Shown: one piece after another, positions 1 to 13,705 of the stretch
Layout: each line of letters starts with the position of its first letter
Position numbering within the stretch: the stretch's first letter is position 1
NCBI RefSeq assembly: GCF_030253575.1
Contig: NC_080557.1
Coordinates: 15,786,001 to 15,850,000, forward strand
Source of the DNA: Rhododendron vialii
Lineage: Eukaryota; Streptophyta; Magnoliopsida; Ericales; Ericaceae
Direction of reading: 5' to 3'
Length of the DNA stretch: 64,000 bases
Program-made: the position numbers and the translations under genes
Notes under the pieces: generated by a model
What the model was told of the DNA's origin: nothing
The model's input: the letters and a program-made list of their open reading frames with translations, nothing else
Database searches by the model: none

Positions 1-1176
1 TGAATTTAAAAGAACCAGTGTTTTCCTCACACCAACTAGTAGTAATTCAAGGCCACAAGTTAGGGTAAAAGATGAGCATTATTGAGCAGTCGAGAGACGG
101 GTTTCTGGACATGGGGCTGCTTGGGGGCTAACTAGGCTTGTGTACAGCGACTTGGATACTGGCCAAAACACACACAGAAGAACAGTGACAGTTATTATCA
201 TGGAATAAGGATAATACACTCGACTTTACCCATCCAAAGATTGAAGTAAATTCCAAAAGCATGATTGTAGTATATAATATATCACATAAAATCAACTCCC
301 GCAAACAAAATGAATCGACAACCTTTTATAAGCTACTGAGCTACTCAAATTCTCCTAATATATTCTAATATATCAAGGGAGAATACCAATTTGTGACTCC
401 TATTCGAAGTTGGCTCACACTTATAATTTCCGCAATCTATAAGAAAACAAACCCAATTTTTACTGATGTTTTTTACCTTCCCTAATCAAATAACTGAATA
501 GAGGAAAACAGATGTTGACATAAAACAGAAAGCACAGAAGCATCCTGTCCCATGGTGCCTAAAACACCACTACACCAGTAGAAAAGAACCTCTTACAAAA
601 TAGCAGGCATATTAGGTACTAAACCTGATTAAGCAAATGGAACAAAGGCGACTCTGTTCATGCTTCAGAGGATCTGGCTAATTCTATATACTACATAATT
701 ATACTACTTCTGTTATACGAAGAGAGATTACTTATCAATCTGTTGTCTGAGAACATACAGCGATTTAGGTACTACTGTACTTTCTTTACCTGAAAGGCAT
801 GTCATATAAGGAAGTACAACTTTGATATAGCCTAACGCAAGGTCAAACAAATGTGGACCAAGGCAGAGTTTGCAAATTTAACTCAAGCACAAACAGATGA
901 TCCGTTCACGAGTTGCATGCACCACCTCTAGGCGGCTCATGCTACAAGATTCAGCCTACGTGTTTATCTCTTTGAATTACAACTTAATTTACTCTTCTAA
1001 CAAATTAGCACCCACACAATAGAGGCACAAAGAATAAATTAATTGCTTTCATGAAATAACTTTTAAGAATGCACCAGAGTACACAAAAACCACCTAAAAA
1101 TCATCTTCATACATTATCAAATAATAAATTCAACTTCCAGAACACAATAACTAATTAGAAACCAGAAGCACCATAC
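1..1176 (-). other. Intron or 3' region of the LisH/SRP40-like gene
   Basis: This stretch follows the donor at 1176-1175. I looked on the minus strand for the conserved SRP40 C-terminal block and did not see it. It is AT-rich and shows no convincing exon. A possible acceptor near 795 is followed by a short open frame, but nothing supports it as coding. Confidence 0.4.
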
Positions 1177-4100
1177 CTCTGCTGAACCCTGATGTTGCTT
1201 TCTTCTGGTTTTCGGAGTAGCAGATTTCACTCCATCTTTCTCGAAGTTCCTATTTGTGGGTGCCTCAGTCTGTTCACTAGATGTGTTTTGCAGCTCATAT
1301 TCACTAACGGAGCCATTTTCTCTTTTACTTTCTATCCCATCTCCTGCATTTGCATTAACTTCTGTAATCTTCTCACAGATCTTTGTTTCTTCCAAAGTAA
1401 CAGTTTTTCTGCGTTTTGATTCCTCGCTTGCTAATTTCTCCGCCGGGTGTACCTCATTTTCTTCAGAAGCCAGTCTTTTCCTTTTCTTTGAACTCTTTTT
1501 CTCCTCCAAGGGAACATCATGCATGTTCTCCAATGCAGATTTATCAACATTTTCAATGTGAGAATCCATACTCTTCTTCTTTTTCTTCTTCTTTTTATCT
1601 TTAGATTTACCTTCTGCCTCAGAATCAATTTTAACTTCGTCTAAGGACAGTTTTGAATTCTCTTCATTCGCCGGTGGTAATGGATCTACTGGCACTGGTT
1701 CAACATTAGCATCATGTGGTTCGGAAATATATTTGCTTTTCTTTTTCTTCTTATCCGTTTTTTTCTCAAGGGATTCATCTATTTGCAGCTGACCAACTGT
1801 ATCAGCAGTGGATTCCTTCAATGCTTGTGTAATCACTTGTTCTGTTTGAACCTTTTTGCTTTTCTTCTTCGCTTTCAACTCAGCATTTGGTGATGCAAGA
1901 GAATCTTTCACTAGTATCTCCATGGAGTTCTTAGAAGATTCAGCAATTCCATTTTCAGACTGATTTTCTACAGCATTAGTTTCACCTTTATTGCTTTTCT
2001 TTTTCTTCTTCTCTCCAACAGTTTGCTTAATGGCAGAACCAAGGCTATCTCCAGATTTCTTGTTAGTAACATCAGTCACCAATTCTGTAATTCCACAGAA
2101 CTAGTGTAAAGATACAGCTAGATATCATCAAATGGATTGATGGTGAATATATTTTGAGAGAAAAGAGGAGGGTGGGTGAGAGACAGAGAGAGAGTGCAGG
2201 AGATAAAAATATAGAATGTACTTCCATTAGAATAGTATACCTTGGTTCTTGTAAGTGTCAAGATTTGTTTCAGCACGAGCACTGCACACCAGAGAAGCTT
2301 AAGTAGCATGAAAATGGAGATTGGGATATAGAGGTACGATTAACAAAAGCAAAAGAAATGAAAGTGCCGCACTAGATTTCTTAGACACTTATGCTGCACA
2401 GACACTTCCAAGGTGGCACATCACATTACTAAAACCATACTATTGCTTTTAATTACTTAGAACGACGATAATGACACTCAAAATTATGATGATTTATTCA
2501 GATCTAGAATGACATACATCCAAACCCTAAAGGAAATGAATTTTATAGTCACAGACAGCAAAGAATATGCTATCACTCTAATGAGATGCATCAACGCTCA
2601 AAAGACATCAGCTATGCCAACAGAGATGAAGTAAGAGGTCTTTATACATTTACATCGCACACCTCAGAGTCTCAGACCCAAAACCTACACAAGCATCCCA
2701 GTCCCCACCTTATAAATGGCTATACTGTATGCTTGCTGGGAAGATGCAACTAAACCAACAGTTATCTTTAGTCTTGTCAAATACTGGTAAAAGAAGAGAA
2801 AATAAGTTTCAGAGATAGGTTGGAAAAGCATAAACAGTTGGACTAAAGGATCAGCTTCATGAATCCCAGGGTTGTAATGACACACGCATCTGTTACACAT
2901 ACAAACTCAAGGATAAATCACTTCTAGTCCTACCATGTCGCCAAATATTTGCCGTACAAATCTTCCAAGTTCAGCGAACACGCCTTCCAGTTGTTAGTCT
3001 GCACCAAAAGATCAGGATCATTCACATGCTACAGTCCAAACTGCAAAGAAACATTATGAGCCTACCGAATAAGAAATCATACTGCCTATTGCTGTTGATT
3101 GTATTGAATCGAAATCCTTTTTCTTTATTTCAAGCCAAAAATCATGTTGGGCAGTAGACAGAAGAAGAAGGATATGTATGCAGTAGACAGAAGAAGAAGG
3201 CTATGTATAAGAAGTGTTCGACTACTATCCGATGTGTTTAGTATTCCTTTATTGCTTTATGATGCATATTCTATTCGCTAGACATTAGGCCAAGGTTAAA
3301 ATTGTTTAAAGCTCCGGAGAACCTTTACCAAAGAAAGCGATAAAATGTGCCTTTACAGAAATAGCGGCATAACTCTTCATGAGCGCCTCAGAGATTGACA
3401 TGCAACTAGAAGGGGGGAGTTCTAACAAAAAAGAGATTAAAAGTATCTAAAGACACGCCTTTCTTTCCAAAACATTCAAACTTCACACCATAAACTCAAT
3501 GCACAGATTTGTTTTCAATCATAGCTACCTTAAAAAAACCAGGATATTGACTTAAAATATCTAATGGAATTTCCAACGTGTCACGAGTTCAAGGTGAAAG
3601 CTGTTAACCAGCATAAGCATTTATTAGTTTCCGGATGCAACAGCATTAAAGTGAACAATCCAAACAAAAAATACAATCTCTAGTTTACAATATGACATCA
3701 TCATCTAAATTATGATCACAGACACATCACAGCGAAATTCCACACAGAGACAATTTTTTCTTATGTTTTCAGAAAGATAATAGAGTTGGTCTTTCCAACT
3801 TGCAATCAATTCCGCACACAATGAAACGGCTAGATGGAACAAGACAAGAACACCCTTTGATCAAGTGAATTCTTATTCTACCAAAAAGGTCCTTCCCACA
3901 CACAACATCCCAAGCATGTAACATGCATGGAAAATAAATTTATTCAGACTAGAAACTATCAACAATCCAAGAAAGTAGTATATTTGCCACAAGGTTGTGT
4001 TTCTGCAGAAAAAACAGGATTGTGTTTGCTTTTGGTCTCTAGGATCAACCCCTCTCTCTGCACACGGCCCCCAATAAGTTTTCTCTCCAATTATTACTCT

Positions 4101-6081
4101 CATTTCTCTATCTCTCTCCCCCCTCATTTCCCCAAAAACCTACCTCTAAACCAGTGTTCTAAAACAAGGAATTAATCAGCGATTAATCGCCGATTAATCG
4201 TTGGCAGAGCCTATCTGATTAGGTCCGACTAACGATTAATCACCGATTACTAATTAATATGAGCCGATTAATCGCTCGAAGGTAGCTGACCGCCCGACTA
4301 GCGCCAAACGACTTTTAGAACATTGCTCAAAACTCAAAACGAACACAGCCCTTGTGTTCTTGCAATGGAGACGACAGGAGCTCCATGGTACAAATTCACA
4401 TTTCCATATCTTAATGGTCTAACGGTGTTTCTTTTGATGAAAACATTATTGATAAGATTAAGATACTAGTATAGATCACACTTTCATCTCACAAAATAAA
4501 CTTTTCCACTTCCGGGAAGCATTCAAATAAGTTCCAACATGTAAAATCTCAAGTACTAAAACTTTGAAATGACAATGAGATAAATGAAAAAAGAACTTCA
4601 ACGAGTCTCGTCTTTTTTGGTGGGATCGTTTTGAACAGACAAGTTTCCATTCTTCCAAAAGTCGGCCGCCTAAGCCGACTAATCCTTGCCTAGGCGCTAG
4701 GCAGTGGTCCAACGCATAGATTAGGCAGCCGAATAGTCAGCACCTAGTCCCCGCCTAGGTGCTATGAGGCCAACTAGTTGGCGACCAGCGGCCCTTTTTC
4801 CGCCCGACCAGTGCCTTTATGAACATTGCAAGTTCCGCAATCCAGAACCGATGCAAGTTTCTCATAACGAGACCCAAAAGTCTACGTATAGGACACTGCC
4901 ATTCTTTATATCTTATCTACCACCTATCCAAACAAATAAAATGTAACTACGATGCCAAAACAATAAACTCTACCTTTATTTGGCAAAACACACTTATTGG
5001 CCTGCTCAGTGTATTTGAACCTTAGGCCTGAAGTTTGAACCTTAGGCCTGCTTACTCTACTCAGTGTGTATTAAAAGCATCTCCAGCCGTCATTCTATCC
5101 GTCACTTAAACTCAAATAGATACATTAAAAGCATCTCCAGCCGTTACTCTATTCTTCACCGAAACTCAAAATCTGAGTAGAAAAATCACATAAACTCATC
5201 TTCAATCATATACTCAAACTCACACCAAAATGAACTCTCAAACTCATACCCAAATCAAGGGAGACCCTAATTATTTACTCAAACCCTATCCAACTCAAAT
5301 ATAACACTTGTCATCTTCTATCTAAATTTGCTCTCTCGCCTACTTTACTTCCACTTGAAAGTTAAGACATGGCAATTGGCAATTTTATAACAAAAGACTA
5401 GAGTTTGTCCACTGATGAGTTATATCAAATGGAGCTTTTACTCAAATTTGAGCGAAATTACAAGTAATTATTCAGTGGTCTTGGGGCACCCCACTTGGTG
5501 GCTCGACACTCTTAACCACCACACATTTCCGTGACACTTAGTACTAGGCCCCACACAAATGCATGGTGGATAAGGGCGTCAGGGCGCCACGTGGCACCAC
5601 CAAATATTTTTTCCATATATTACATACAAATATTCCTCTGTTTAGAACCAAATTTGGCTCCCCATCGGAGCTCAAAAGTTCGAAAGTTCTATTCTCTGGT
5701 TCCAAATTATGGGTACAGCACCAAAAATGACTATTATTGGACTTGCTCTTAAGAACTGCAAAATACACAAACTGAGCAGCACCAAACGTATATGTACAAT
5801 AGTGAAGTAAGAGGCAAGGATACCTCGATTTGAGCTTCGGAGAGTAAGCGTTTGAGAGCTTTGGAGAAGCCGTTGCGTTCGAGGTAGCCGAGGACGGATT
5901 GGAGAAGAAGGGCCTTCTGGTCAGGATTCAGGGCTGGGGTTTCGCGGTTGCTGCATTGCTTCATCGTCGTCGACACCTTAGTGCTTCTCTCGGCGAGCAA
6001 TACCTGGCGAGGCTTGAAAGCTAGTAGGGTTTGGTAATTAGGGTTCGTGAGCGCGCTTCCGCTGTTCTTTGCTCGGAGCAT
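1177..6081 (-). CDS. LisH-domain, Lys-rich SRP40/Nopp140-like nucleolar protein (3' end off window)
   Basis: Four exons can be joined on the minus strand: 6081-5824, 2998-2934, 2281-2241 and 2084-1177. Each is bounded by GT/AG and the phases agree, giving 424 codons so far. Exon 1 encodes a LisH-like dimerisation motif (ALLLQSVLGYLERNGFSKAL, about residues 55-75). Exon 2 continues it with NLEDLYGKYLAT, as in plant homologues. Exon 4 is low-complexity: repeated Lys tracts (KKKKK) set in Ser/Glu-rich sequence, typical of nucleolar Nopp140/SRP40-type proteins and nuclear-localisation signals. The exon ends at GSAE before a GTATGG donor. The conserved SRP40 C-terminal domain was not found in bases 1-1176 and probably lies off the left edge. 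The start at 6081 is the first ATG in frame; an internal ATG about 39 codons later is possible. Family assignment is from remembered homologue patterns, not a search. Confidence 0.82.
4063..4350. repeat. Dispersed repeat copy 1, split by a MITE
   Basis: CT-rich sequence (CAATTATTACTCTCATTTCT, then CCCCTCATTTCCCC) is followed, after the nested MITE, by AAAACGAACACAGCCC. Related copies lie at about 7073-7168, 17167-17375 and 25103-25300, each with 'CAAT(C/T)ATTACT..TTTCTCTC..CTCATTA' and several with a TTCGGT or GGCTGTGTTCG-like end. No coding capacity. Edges are approximate. Confidence 0.5.
4152..4325. mobile_element. hAT-type MITE with 13-bp terminal inverted repeats
   Basis: The ends are CAGTGTTCTAAAA and its near-perfect inverse (TTTTAGAACATTG). 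Flanks are CTCTAAAC (4144-4151) and CTCAAAAC (4326-4333), an 8-bp target duplication with one mismatch, as expected for hAT elements. The interior is rich in GATTAATCG and CGACTA words. It sits inside an older repeat (see 4063-4350) in an intron of the LisH gene. Confidence 0.7.
4648..4828. repeat. Degenerate MITE related to the element at 4152
   Basis: It begins with CCAAAAGTCGGCCGCCTAAG and ends with GAACATTG. The interior holds palindromic CGCCTAGGCGC-type words in both orientations. These match the type of repeat at 4152-4325 but the ends are eroded, and no target duplication could be read. Confidence 0.45.
5080..5752. repeat. Degenerate PIF/Harbinger-like MITE region
   Basis: TTAAAAGCATCTCCAGCCGT occurs twice near the left edge (about 5080 and 5132). 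The right edge (about 5737-5752) reads TTGGACTTGCTCTTAA, roughly its inverse. 'GAGCATCTCCAAC'-type ends with TTA/TAA duplications are common in plant Harbinger MITEs. The match is weak and the bounds are approximate. Confidence 0.35.
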
Positions 6082-6138
6082 GCAGGAAACGAGACCCCTT
6101 TTGTGTGTGTGTTTTGTCTGCTCCAGGCCAGGTGTTGA

Positions 6139-6147
6139 TTAGGGTTT
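6139..6147 (-). promoter_or_regulatory. Telo-box (AAACCCTAA) upstream of the LisH/SRP40-like gene
   Basis: The minus strand reads AAACCCTAA about 58 bases upstream of the ATG at 6081. Telo-boxes are known to be enriched near starts of plant ribosome-biogenesis and ribosomal protein genes, which suits a nucleolar protein. Function here is inferred. Confidence 0.55.
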
Positions 6148-6298
6148 TAGGAGTGGGGTTTCACAGAGGGGAATTTTCACTTACACCCCTGTACTTTGAA
6201 GATATTTTACGGATACCTCCTCAACTCTATTTTTAACCAATGATACCCCTCGTACTATCAACCAGAGTGAGATGGCTAAGACCTAGGTTGGCATAATA

Positions 6299-6623
6299 AG
6301 CCAAATGGCTTCTTTTTCCTTTTTTTTTCTTATTTAATTTTTTTTTGCATGTGTTAGTTTCTGGTCGATTTTTGTAGGATTATTACTTTGTCATGATATG
6401 ATCAATCTATAAAGTAAAAAATTGCGATTGAAATTCAATTTTTTTGAATAAAGACAAAAATAAGACAATTTTTTCATCTTTATTCAAAAAAATTAGATTT
6501 TGATTGTAATTTTTTACATTTTAAATTCCTCTCGTCGTGATGAAGCAATAATTTTTAAAAAATAACGAAAAATTAACAAATGCGAAAAAATTTTGAATAA
6601 AGAAAAAAAGAAGTCATTTGGCC
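6299..6623. mobile_element. Foldback MITE, copy A
   Basis: The two halves are inverted copies. The left end reads GCCAAATGGCTTCTTTTT and the right end reads AAAGAAGTCATTTGGC. The centre pairs TTTTTGAATAAAGAC with CTTTATTCAAAAAA. The same architecture and words recur at 21365-21684. No open frame. Confidence 0.6.
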
Positions 6624-6639
6624 AAACTCCCTAAGTTCC

Positions 6640-6960
6640 TCTAAAGGCTATTTGGGATTTTTCTTGTTTTGTCCCTATTCAATTTTTTTTTTTTTTGCAT
6701 ATTTCTTTTTGGACTTTTCGTTGGATATTTTCAAAAAATATTTGGGTAAAAGTCATAAATTTAAAATTTTTCGAGACGAATCAATAATTTTAAAAAGTTA
6801 GGTGTAAAAGCGAAAAAAATTTAAATAAAAACAAAAAGTCCAAAAAGATTAGCGGAATTAGTCTTATATCTTAAAAGATGAAAAATACTTTTGTGACACA
6901 GCTTCAAAAAGAGGTCACGCTAAAAGGAATTCAATCTTTATATATTATAAACAATAGATA
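6640..6960. repeat. AT-rich foldback-like sequence
   Basis: Partial inverted pairing (GGACTTTTCGTT with AAAAAGTCC) and a GATTAGCGGAATTAG edge. That edge recurs, inverted, as GTTCCGCTAA near 14270 and 26163. It looks like another decayed foldback element; bounds are uncertain. Confidence 0.3.
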
Positions 6961-7329
6961 GATACTTCCCCAAAATGTAAGACGAATTACGTGTCATTTT
7001 AGATCGTTTATATCTTTCGATTTATAAAATTTGACTATAAATTTCGTTTTGGGATTTTGGATTTTCTTTTTGTACACGGTCCCCAATAAATTTTCTATCA
7101 ATTATTACTTTCATTTCTCTCTCTAATTCTCTCCACTCATTATCCAAATCATAAAATGAACGCGGCTCGTGATTTTCAAAACTTTATTTAATATAACTAA
7201 TTAGATTATATCTTTCGATTCATATTGCATAATTTTTACTATTAAAAATAATTAAAAATGACACGTCCTGAAAGATTCTAATCATTCTAAAATTACAAAC
7301 ACTTAAATTCGCTTACATTTACATTAAGA

Positions 7330-7427
7330 CCAACACACAATACACCTCCGGTATGGGCTCCACCAAAAAATATGAGTGTGTAAAGTGTATTTGTGTAGTT
7401 ATAAAATTATTGTAGATTTTTTGAGCA
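7330..7427. repeat. Fragment of the foldback family seen at 36951
   Basis: The sequence GAGTGTGTAAAGTGTATTTG followed by GTTATAAAATTATTGTA matches the right arm of the hairpin at 36951-37052. It abuts the target duplication of the hAT MITE at 7436. Confidence 0.45.
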
Positions 7428-7435
7428 TAAAATTA

Positions 7436-7759
7436 GGGCGCTGCTATTCGCAACCCTTTATTTTCTCCAATAGCCCACTATATTTCGGTAAATAGTTGTT
7501 GAAAATCATACATAACATTTTGGTAAATAGCTGTTGAAAACAAGATTATATTTCGGTAACTACATGTCGAAAATATGTTCAACTCTCGGTAAACAACCGC
7601 CAAACATACATTTTCGGTAAATAGCTGTTGAAAAAATTATTATATTTCGGTAATTGGATGCTGAAAATATATCTCAATTTCGATAACTAACTCTCGAGTA
7701 TAATTGAAAATTTTTAACGGGTTATAAAAGAAAATAAAAGGCTGCGAATAGTAGCGCCC
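7436..7759. mobile_element. hAT-type MITE with internal repeats and 8-bp target duplication
   Basis: Terminal inverted repeats of about 30 bp (GGGCGCTGCTATTCGCAACC at the left; its inverse with 3 changes at the right) are flanked by identical TAAAATTA at 7428-7435 and 7760-7767. The interior holds about six degenerate copies of a TTTCGGTAAATAGCTGTTGA unit spaced 35-45 bp apart. No coding capacity. Confidence 0.8.
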
Positions 7760-7976
7760 TAAAATTATTCGCCCGCCAATGAGCCGCAAGGATTACCTCC
7801 GTCTCTGAAACAAAGAGAAAATAAATAAATCAATAAATCAATTCCGTCGCTGTAAAAAAAAAAAAAAAAGGATTAACTCCGTCCATCAAGGGCTCAGATT
7901 TCTCCTCACGAAAGTAACCAAAATATGAGCCGTCGGATGTCTCATTCGCATCACTGATCGAAACCACCCCTACACA

Positions 7977-8009
7977 AAACCCTAATCTGGTTCGTCACCT
8001 ACCTATATA
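7977..8009 (+). promoter_or_regulatory. RPL7 promoter: telo-box and TATA box
   Basis: A telo-box AAACCCTAA lies at 7977-7985 and a TATATA box at 8004-8009. A start about 30 bases later (near 8035) would give a pyrimidine-rich leader ending in a CT run, typical of ribosomal protein genes. The leader exon appears to end at 8120 before GTATGT, giving a leader intron of about 890 bp up to the acceptor at 9006-9007. Confidence 0.6.
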
Positions 8010-9009
8010 CGCAGCCGAGCATCCAGCTCCTAAACCTTCGCTCCTCAGACCTATCAAACTCCTCCTCCTTCCGGATCTTCCAGGCACTTCTAAGGTTCTC
8101 TCTCTCTCTCTCTCTCTGAAGTATGTATCTATAGATCTCGTAAATGGATACGGATTGTTGTATATGCATCGATGCCTATTTCTTTCTTGATCTGTTTTAC
8201 TGAAGCGATGATTTGAATTGTTGTTTTTTTCCTTCCTCGACTCCTGAGGGAGTTTTGGAAAAGCATTTGTGTGTTACATTTTCTTCATTGAACAGTGGAT
8301 CATTTAAGCAAATGAATGAAGGCGTTGATCCTGTTTCTGTTTCTTTGCCAGTTAATTGGAGGGTTAATGTTTCTTGTAGTCCCACCAGTTTGACGTTGAT
8401 CCGACTTTGCAAAGTTAGCGTTGTTTAGTATATCGGTCTAGTCTAATGTATGGATAGTCCTATTATGCAGTGAGCCTTATTGAAATCTGTGTTTATTGTT
8501 TTGTGGGTTATAGAAGTGAATAAAGGCTCTGTGAATCGGCTAGTTTAGTGTGAGATTGAGATAGGCGTGGTGTGTTTTGAACCACCTTCAGCTCTGTCTC
8601 TGTTGGTTTGTAGAATTGGATGAAGGCTTTCCAAATTTGGTTTATTTACTTAATAACTTTATTATGGCATGGTCTATGTCGAAGATGGTATTGTGTAGAA
8701 GCTTGTTTTATCATGAAAGCTGAGAAACAGAGTTGGGAAGATGGAAATGTTCAACTCATGAGTGCCTTTACAAGTCCTTGAGATTATTTTTGTACTCTAA
8801 ATGTCCTGTAAGTTATATGGTGGATAAATTTTCGGCTGTAGTGTAAAATATTAGTTTTTGTTTTGTTGGAAACCAGTGGTCCATGGAATCAAGTGGTCTA
8901 TGGTAACCCGTTTTGCAGATTGCCGGTAGGTTTATCTTTTATTTTGTTTGACTCCCTTGTCCAACTGATTGTCATTTTCTTCCTTTTTGCGATTCTTTTT
9001 ATCACAGAG

Positions 9010-11441
<2,432 letters not shown>

Positions 11442-12366
11442 CTGGGGTTTTCTGCGGTATCTGATTTTCTTCAAACTTAATTTTTGTAGTTGCTCTCTGT
11501 TGTTGTTTTGAGATGATAGTAATTCTGTTCCTTAGTTTGGATAAAGATAGTTGCCGTTGTGGTGTTAAATCTATGCTATTTATCCTGGGATTCAAAATAT
11601 TTTTCAGCATGTTCTTTGAAATTTGCTGGGGTGGCTTTATTCTTGAAAACCATACTTATTTTGATTATTGCCTTGTGCCATTGTTCATTGCAATAGCAGT
11701 GTCCTGAAAAGTTCTACTCCAGTCAAGAAGTCGCAGAAGACTGAGTGAAAGGTTTGTTTGCTAAACAGCAAATTCACCATTACCTGTTCCTGTTCACCAT
11801 TACTATCCATCTCGGTGGTGAACAGATCTCGTGGTAGCCCTCTTCTCTTGAGGGGGAGGGGGAGGGCACACAGGAATCATATCGAGTATTTTTGGGTGGA
11901 CTTTATTTTGCAGTTTACCCTTGATCTCCCTTCCCGTTTGATTTCAAAATTTGACGGTTAAATTCCTGCACTTATCAGTATCGTTCCAATTCTATCGGAT
12001 GCCTGCAATGAGACAATTTCTGCACTTCTTATCCTGCACAAGATACAACTCTCTGTTTCATAATTTCCTTACAAAAATTATGTCGTTTATCGATTGGAAC
12101 TTACTATCTTGTATCTTGTAGGAGTACTAAAACGAAAAATCTACGCCTACCTCTACTTTTCACCCTTCTCCCACCATACTCAATCTTACCGTCCAAAAGT
12201 ATTTTGCACGATCTGAATTTTAAACCAGACCATTGATTTCCGTAGTAATTTCATATCTCAATTAATTTTTGGTTATGGCTTTTAAAAATAACACACAATG
12301 TCAAAAAACGAAAGGGTCACCAAAGAAAGGGTCTTCCTTTCTATATTAGAGAATGGACAAGTGTTA
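11442..12366 (+). other. RPL7 3' region and spacer
   Basis: The 3' UTR probably runs a few hundred bases past the stop. I saw no canonical AATAAA close by. The remainder (about 11700-12366) shows nothing recognisable. Confidence 0.4.
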
Positions 12367-12644
12367 TACTCCCTCCGTCTCTTTTTTAAGTGTCCTGCTT
12401 CGTAACACCAACTTATTAAAAAGACATCATCATTACACCTTTCACATCAATTTTTTTCTCCACTTTTCCTACTTACCCATCATCATTACACTTTTACTCA
12501 CTAACTTTTCAAAATAAAATCTACTTTTAGGGACAAAAATAGACAATATACCAACTTTTACCCCCCTAACTTTACAAAATAGACATTTATTAAGGGACAG
12601 CCCAAAATGGAATACTGGACACAAAAAAATGGACGGAGGGAGTA
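12367..12644. mobile_element. Stowaway MITE (Tc1/mariner type)
   Basis: It begins TACTCCCTCCGTCT and ends GGACGGAGGGAGTA, the classic Stowaway terminus with a TA target duplication on both sides. The 278-bp length is typical. No coding capacity. Confidence 0.9.
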
Positions 12645-12729
12645 GGTTTTTTAGAATGGCTAGGGTACATACCTTCCAAAAAGGGTGAATCGTGTGCCCT
12701 TCGTATTTTAAGCCATAAAATCTTATAAC

Positions 12730-13075
12730 GATCACAAAATTTTATAAAAGTAAAACACAAAATTCGTATTTTGAACCACAAAAATTCATAAATAACTCAA
12801 CAAAAATTCGTAAAAGTGACCCAAAAAATTCATAAACCTAGAGCCATTTTTATTCACCTTTAGCCATCATTTTTACCACAATTCGAAAAAGTAAACCACA
12901 AAATCCGTAAAAGTAACCACAAAAATCATAATAGTTCATTTGTATTTGACCGAAAAATCTCATTATAGGAACCACAAAAAATTCATAAAAAGAGCCACAA
13001 AAATTCATAAAATTAAACTACCACAAACCTCATGTGTCGGACCACAAAAATCCGTAAAGCACGTACGGTATAACC
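12730..13075. repeat. Degenerate tandem repeat, unit CCACAAAAATTCATAAA
   Basis: Roughly ten variable copies of an 'ACCACAAAAATTCATAAAA' unit with irregular 20-35 bp spacing (variants AATCCGTAAAAG, AATTCGTAAAAG). AT-rich and without any conserved open frame. Confidence 0.55.
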
Positions 13076-13339
13076 CAAAAAAAAAAAAAAAGAGGGTGTG
13101 TATAGGAGATTTTTCCATTTTTAGATGATACGTTCTTAGAAAAATATAAATAATGAGACGGAAAAATATTATCTATGGGCTATTTCTTCCACGTTATCTG
13201 GTGGTGATACGTCCCCATAAATTTATGGTTATTAAAGCTACGTGTTACTCTTTATACATGTTCCAGAAGCATGCATTTCACGTAAACGCAACACCTGTAT
13301 CTGATCAAGATTATAATTATGTAATGCTCCATTACATGA

Positions 13340-13342
<3 letters not shown>

Positions 13343-13375
<33 letters not shown>
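13343..13375. repeat. GA microsatellite
   Basis: About 16 uninterrupted GA dinucleotides just upstream of the candidate small gene. On the coding side it would read as Arg-Glu repeats. Confidence 0.95.
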
Positions 13376-13376
<1 letters not shown>

Positions 13377-13380
13377 CCAT

Positions 13381-13644
13381 ATGGAAGCACACAACGAGAG
13401 GAAAGAGCAGGTAGAGAAAGAGGAGAGAGAGAGGATGATGAAGAAAGAGGAAGAAAGAGGTGAGGAGGTGCACAGCAAGATGCCGGAGGATCCAGCGACA
13501 AAGGCTAAGGAGGTGATTCGCGAGGCAATTGTCAGCGGAGGTGATGATCAGAGAGATGATCAGGAGGAGGATAAAGCCAGAGAGCCCGATGACGTTCTCG
13601 TATTTTCAAGAGCCGTAAACAAAGTTGATTCTTCCCTCGAATGA
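13381..13644 (+). CDS. Candidate small hydrophilic protein (unrecognised)
   Basis: An 87-residue frame of strongly charged, Glu/Lys/Arg/Asp-rich sequence (for example MEAHNERKEQVEKEERERMM), followed by TKAKEVIREAIVSGGDDQ and a stop. The frame stays open upstream through the GA run; ATGs at 13336 and 13153 are alternatives. An AATAAA occurs at 13700-13705. Upstream are an ABRE-type ACGTGT (13240-13245) and a seed RY element CATGCA (13270-13275), which would fit an ABA- or seed-regulated LEA-like product. I do not recognise the family. The composition could also be an artefact of purine-rich DNA, so the call is tentative. Confidence 0.3.
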   Translation: MEAHNERKEQVEKEERERMMKKEEERGEEVHSKMPEDPATKAKEVIREAIVSGGDDQRDDQEEDKAREPDDVLVFSRAVNKVDSSLE

Positions 13645-13705
13645 TTGATTCATCGTCTCGACTATAACTTCGTTGTAATGGTGTATCGAATTCGTCTTGA
13701 ATAAA

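Noticed and set aside
1192..1628. Plus-strand and alternate-frame ORFs opposite the lysine-rich exon
   Set aside because: They are shadows of exon 4 of the minus-strand LisH/SRP40-like gene.
13153..13335. Upstream extension of the small charged ORF
   Set aside because: The extra 61 codons have AT-rich, non-coding composition; the start nearer the charged block is more plausible.
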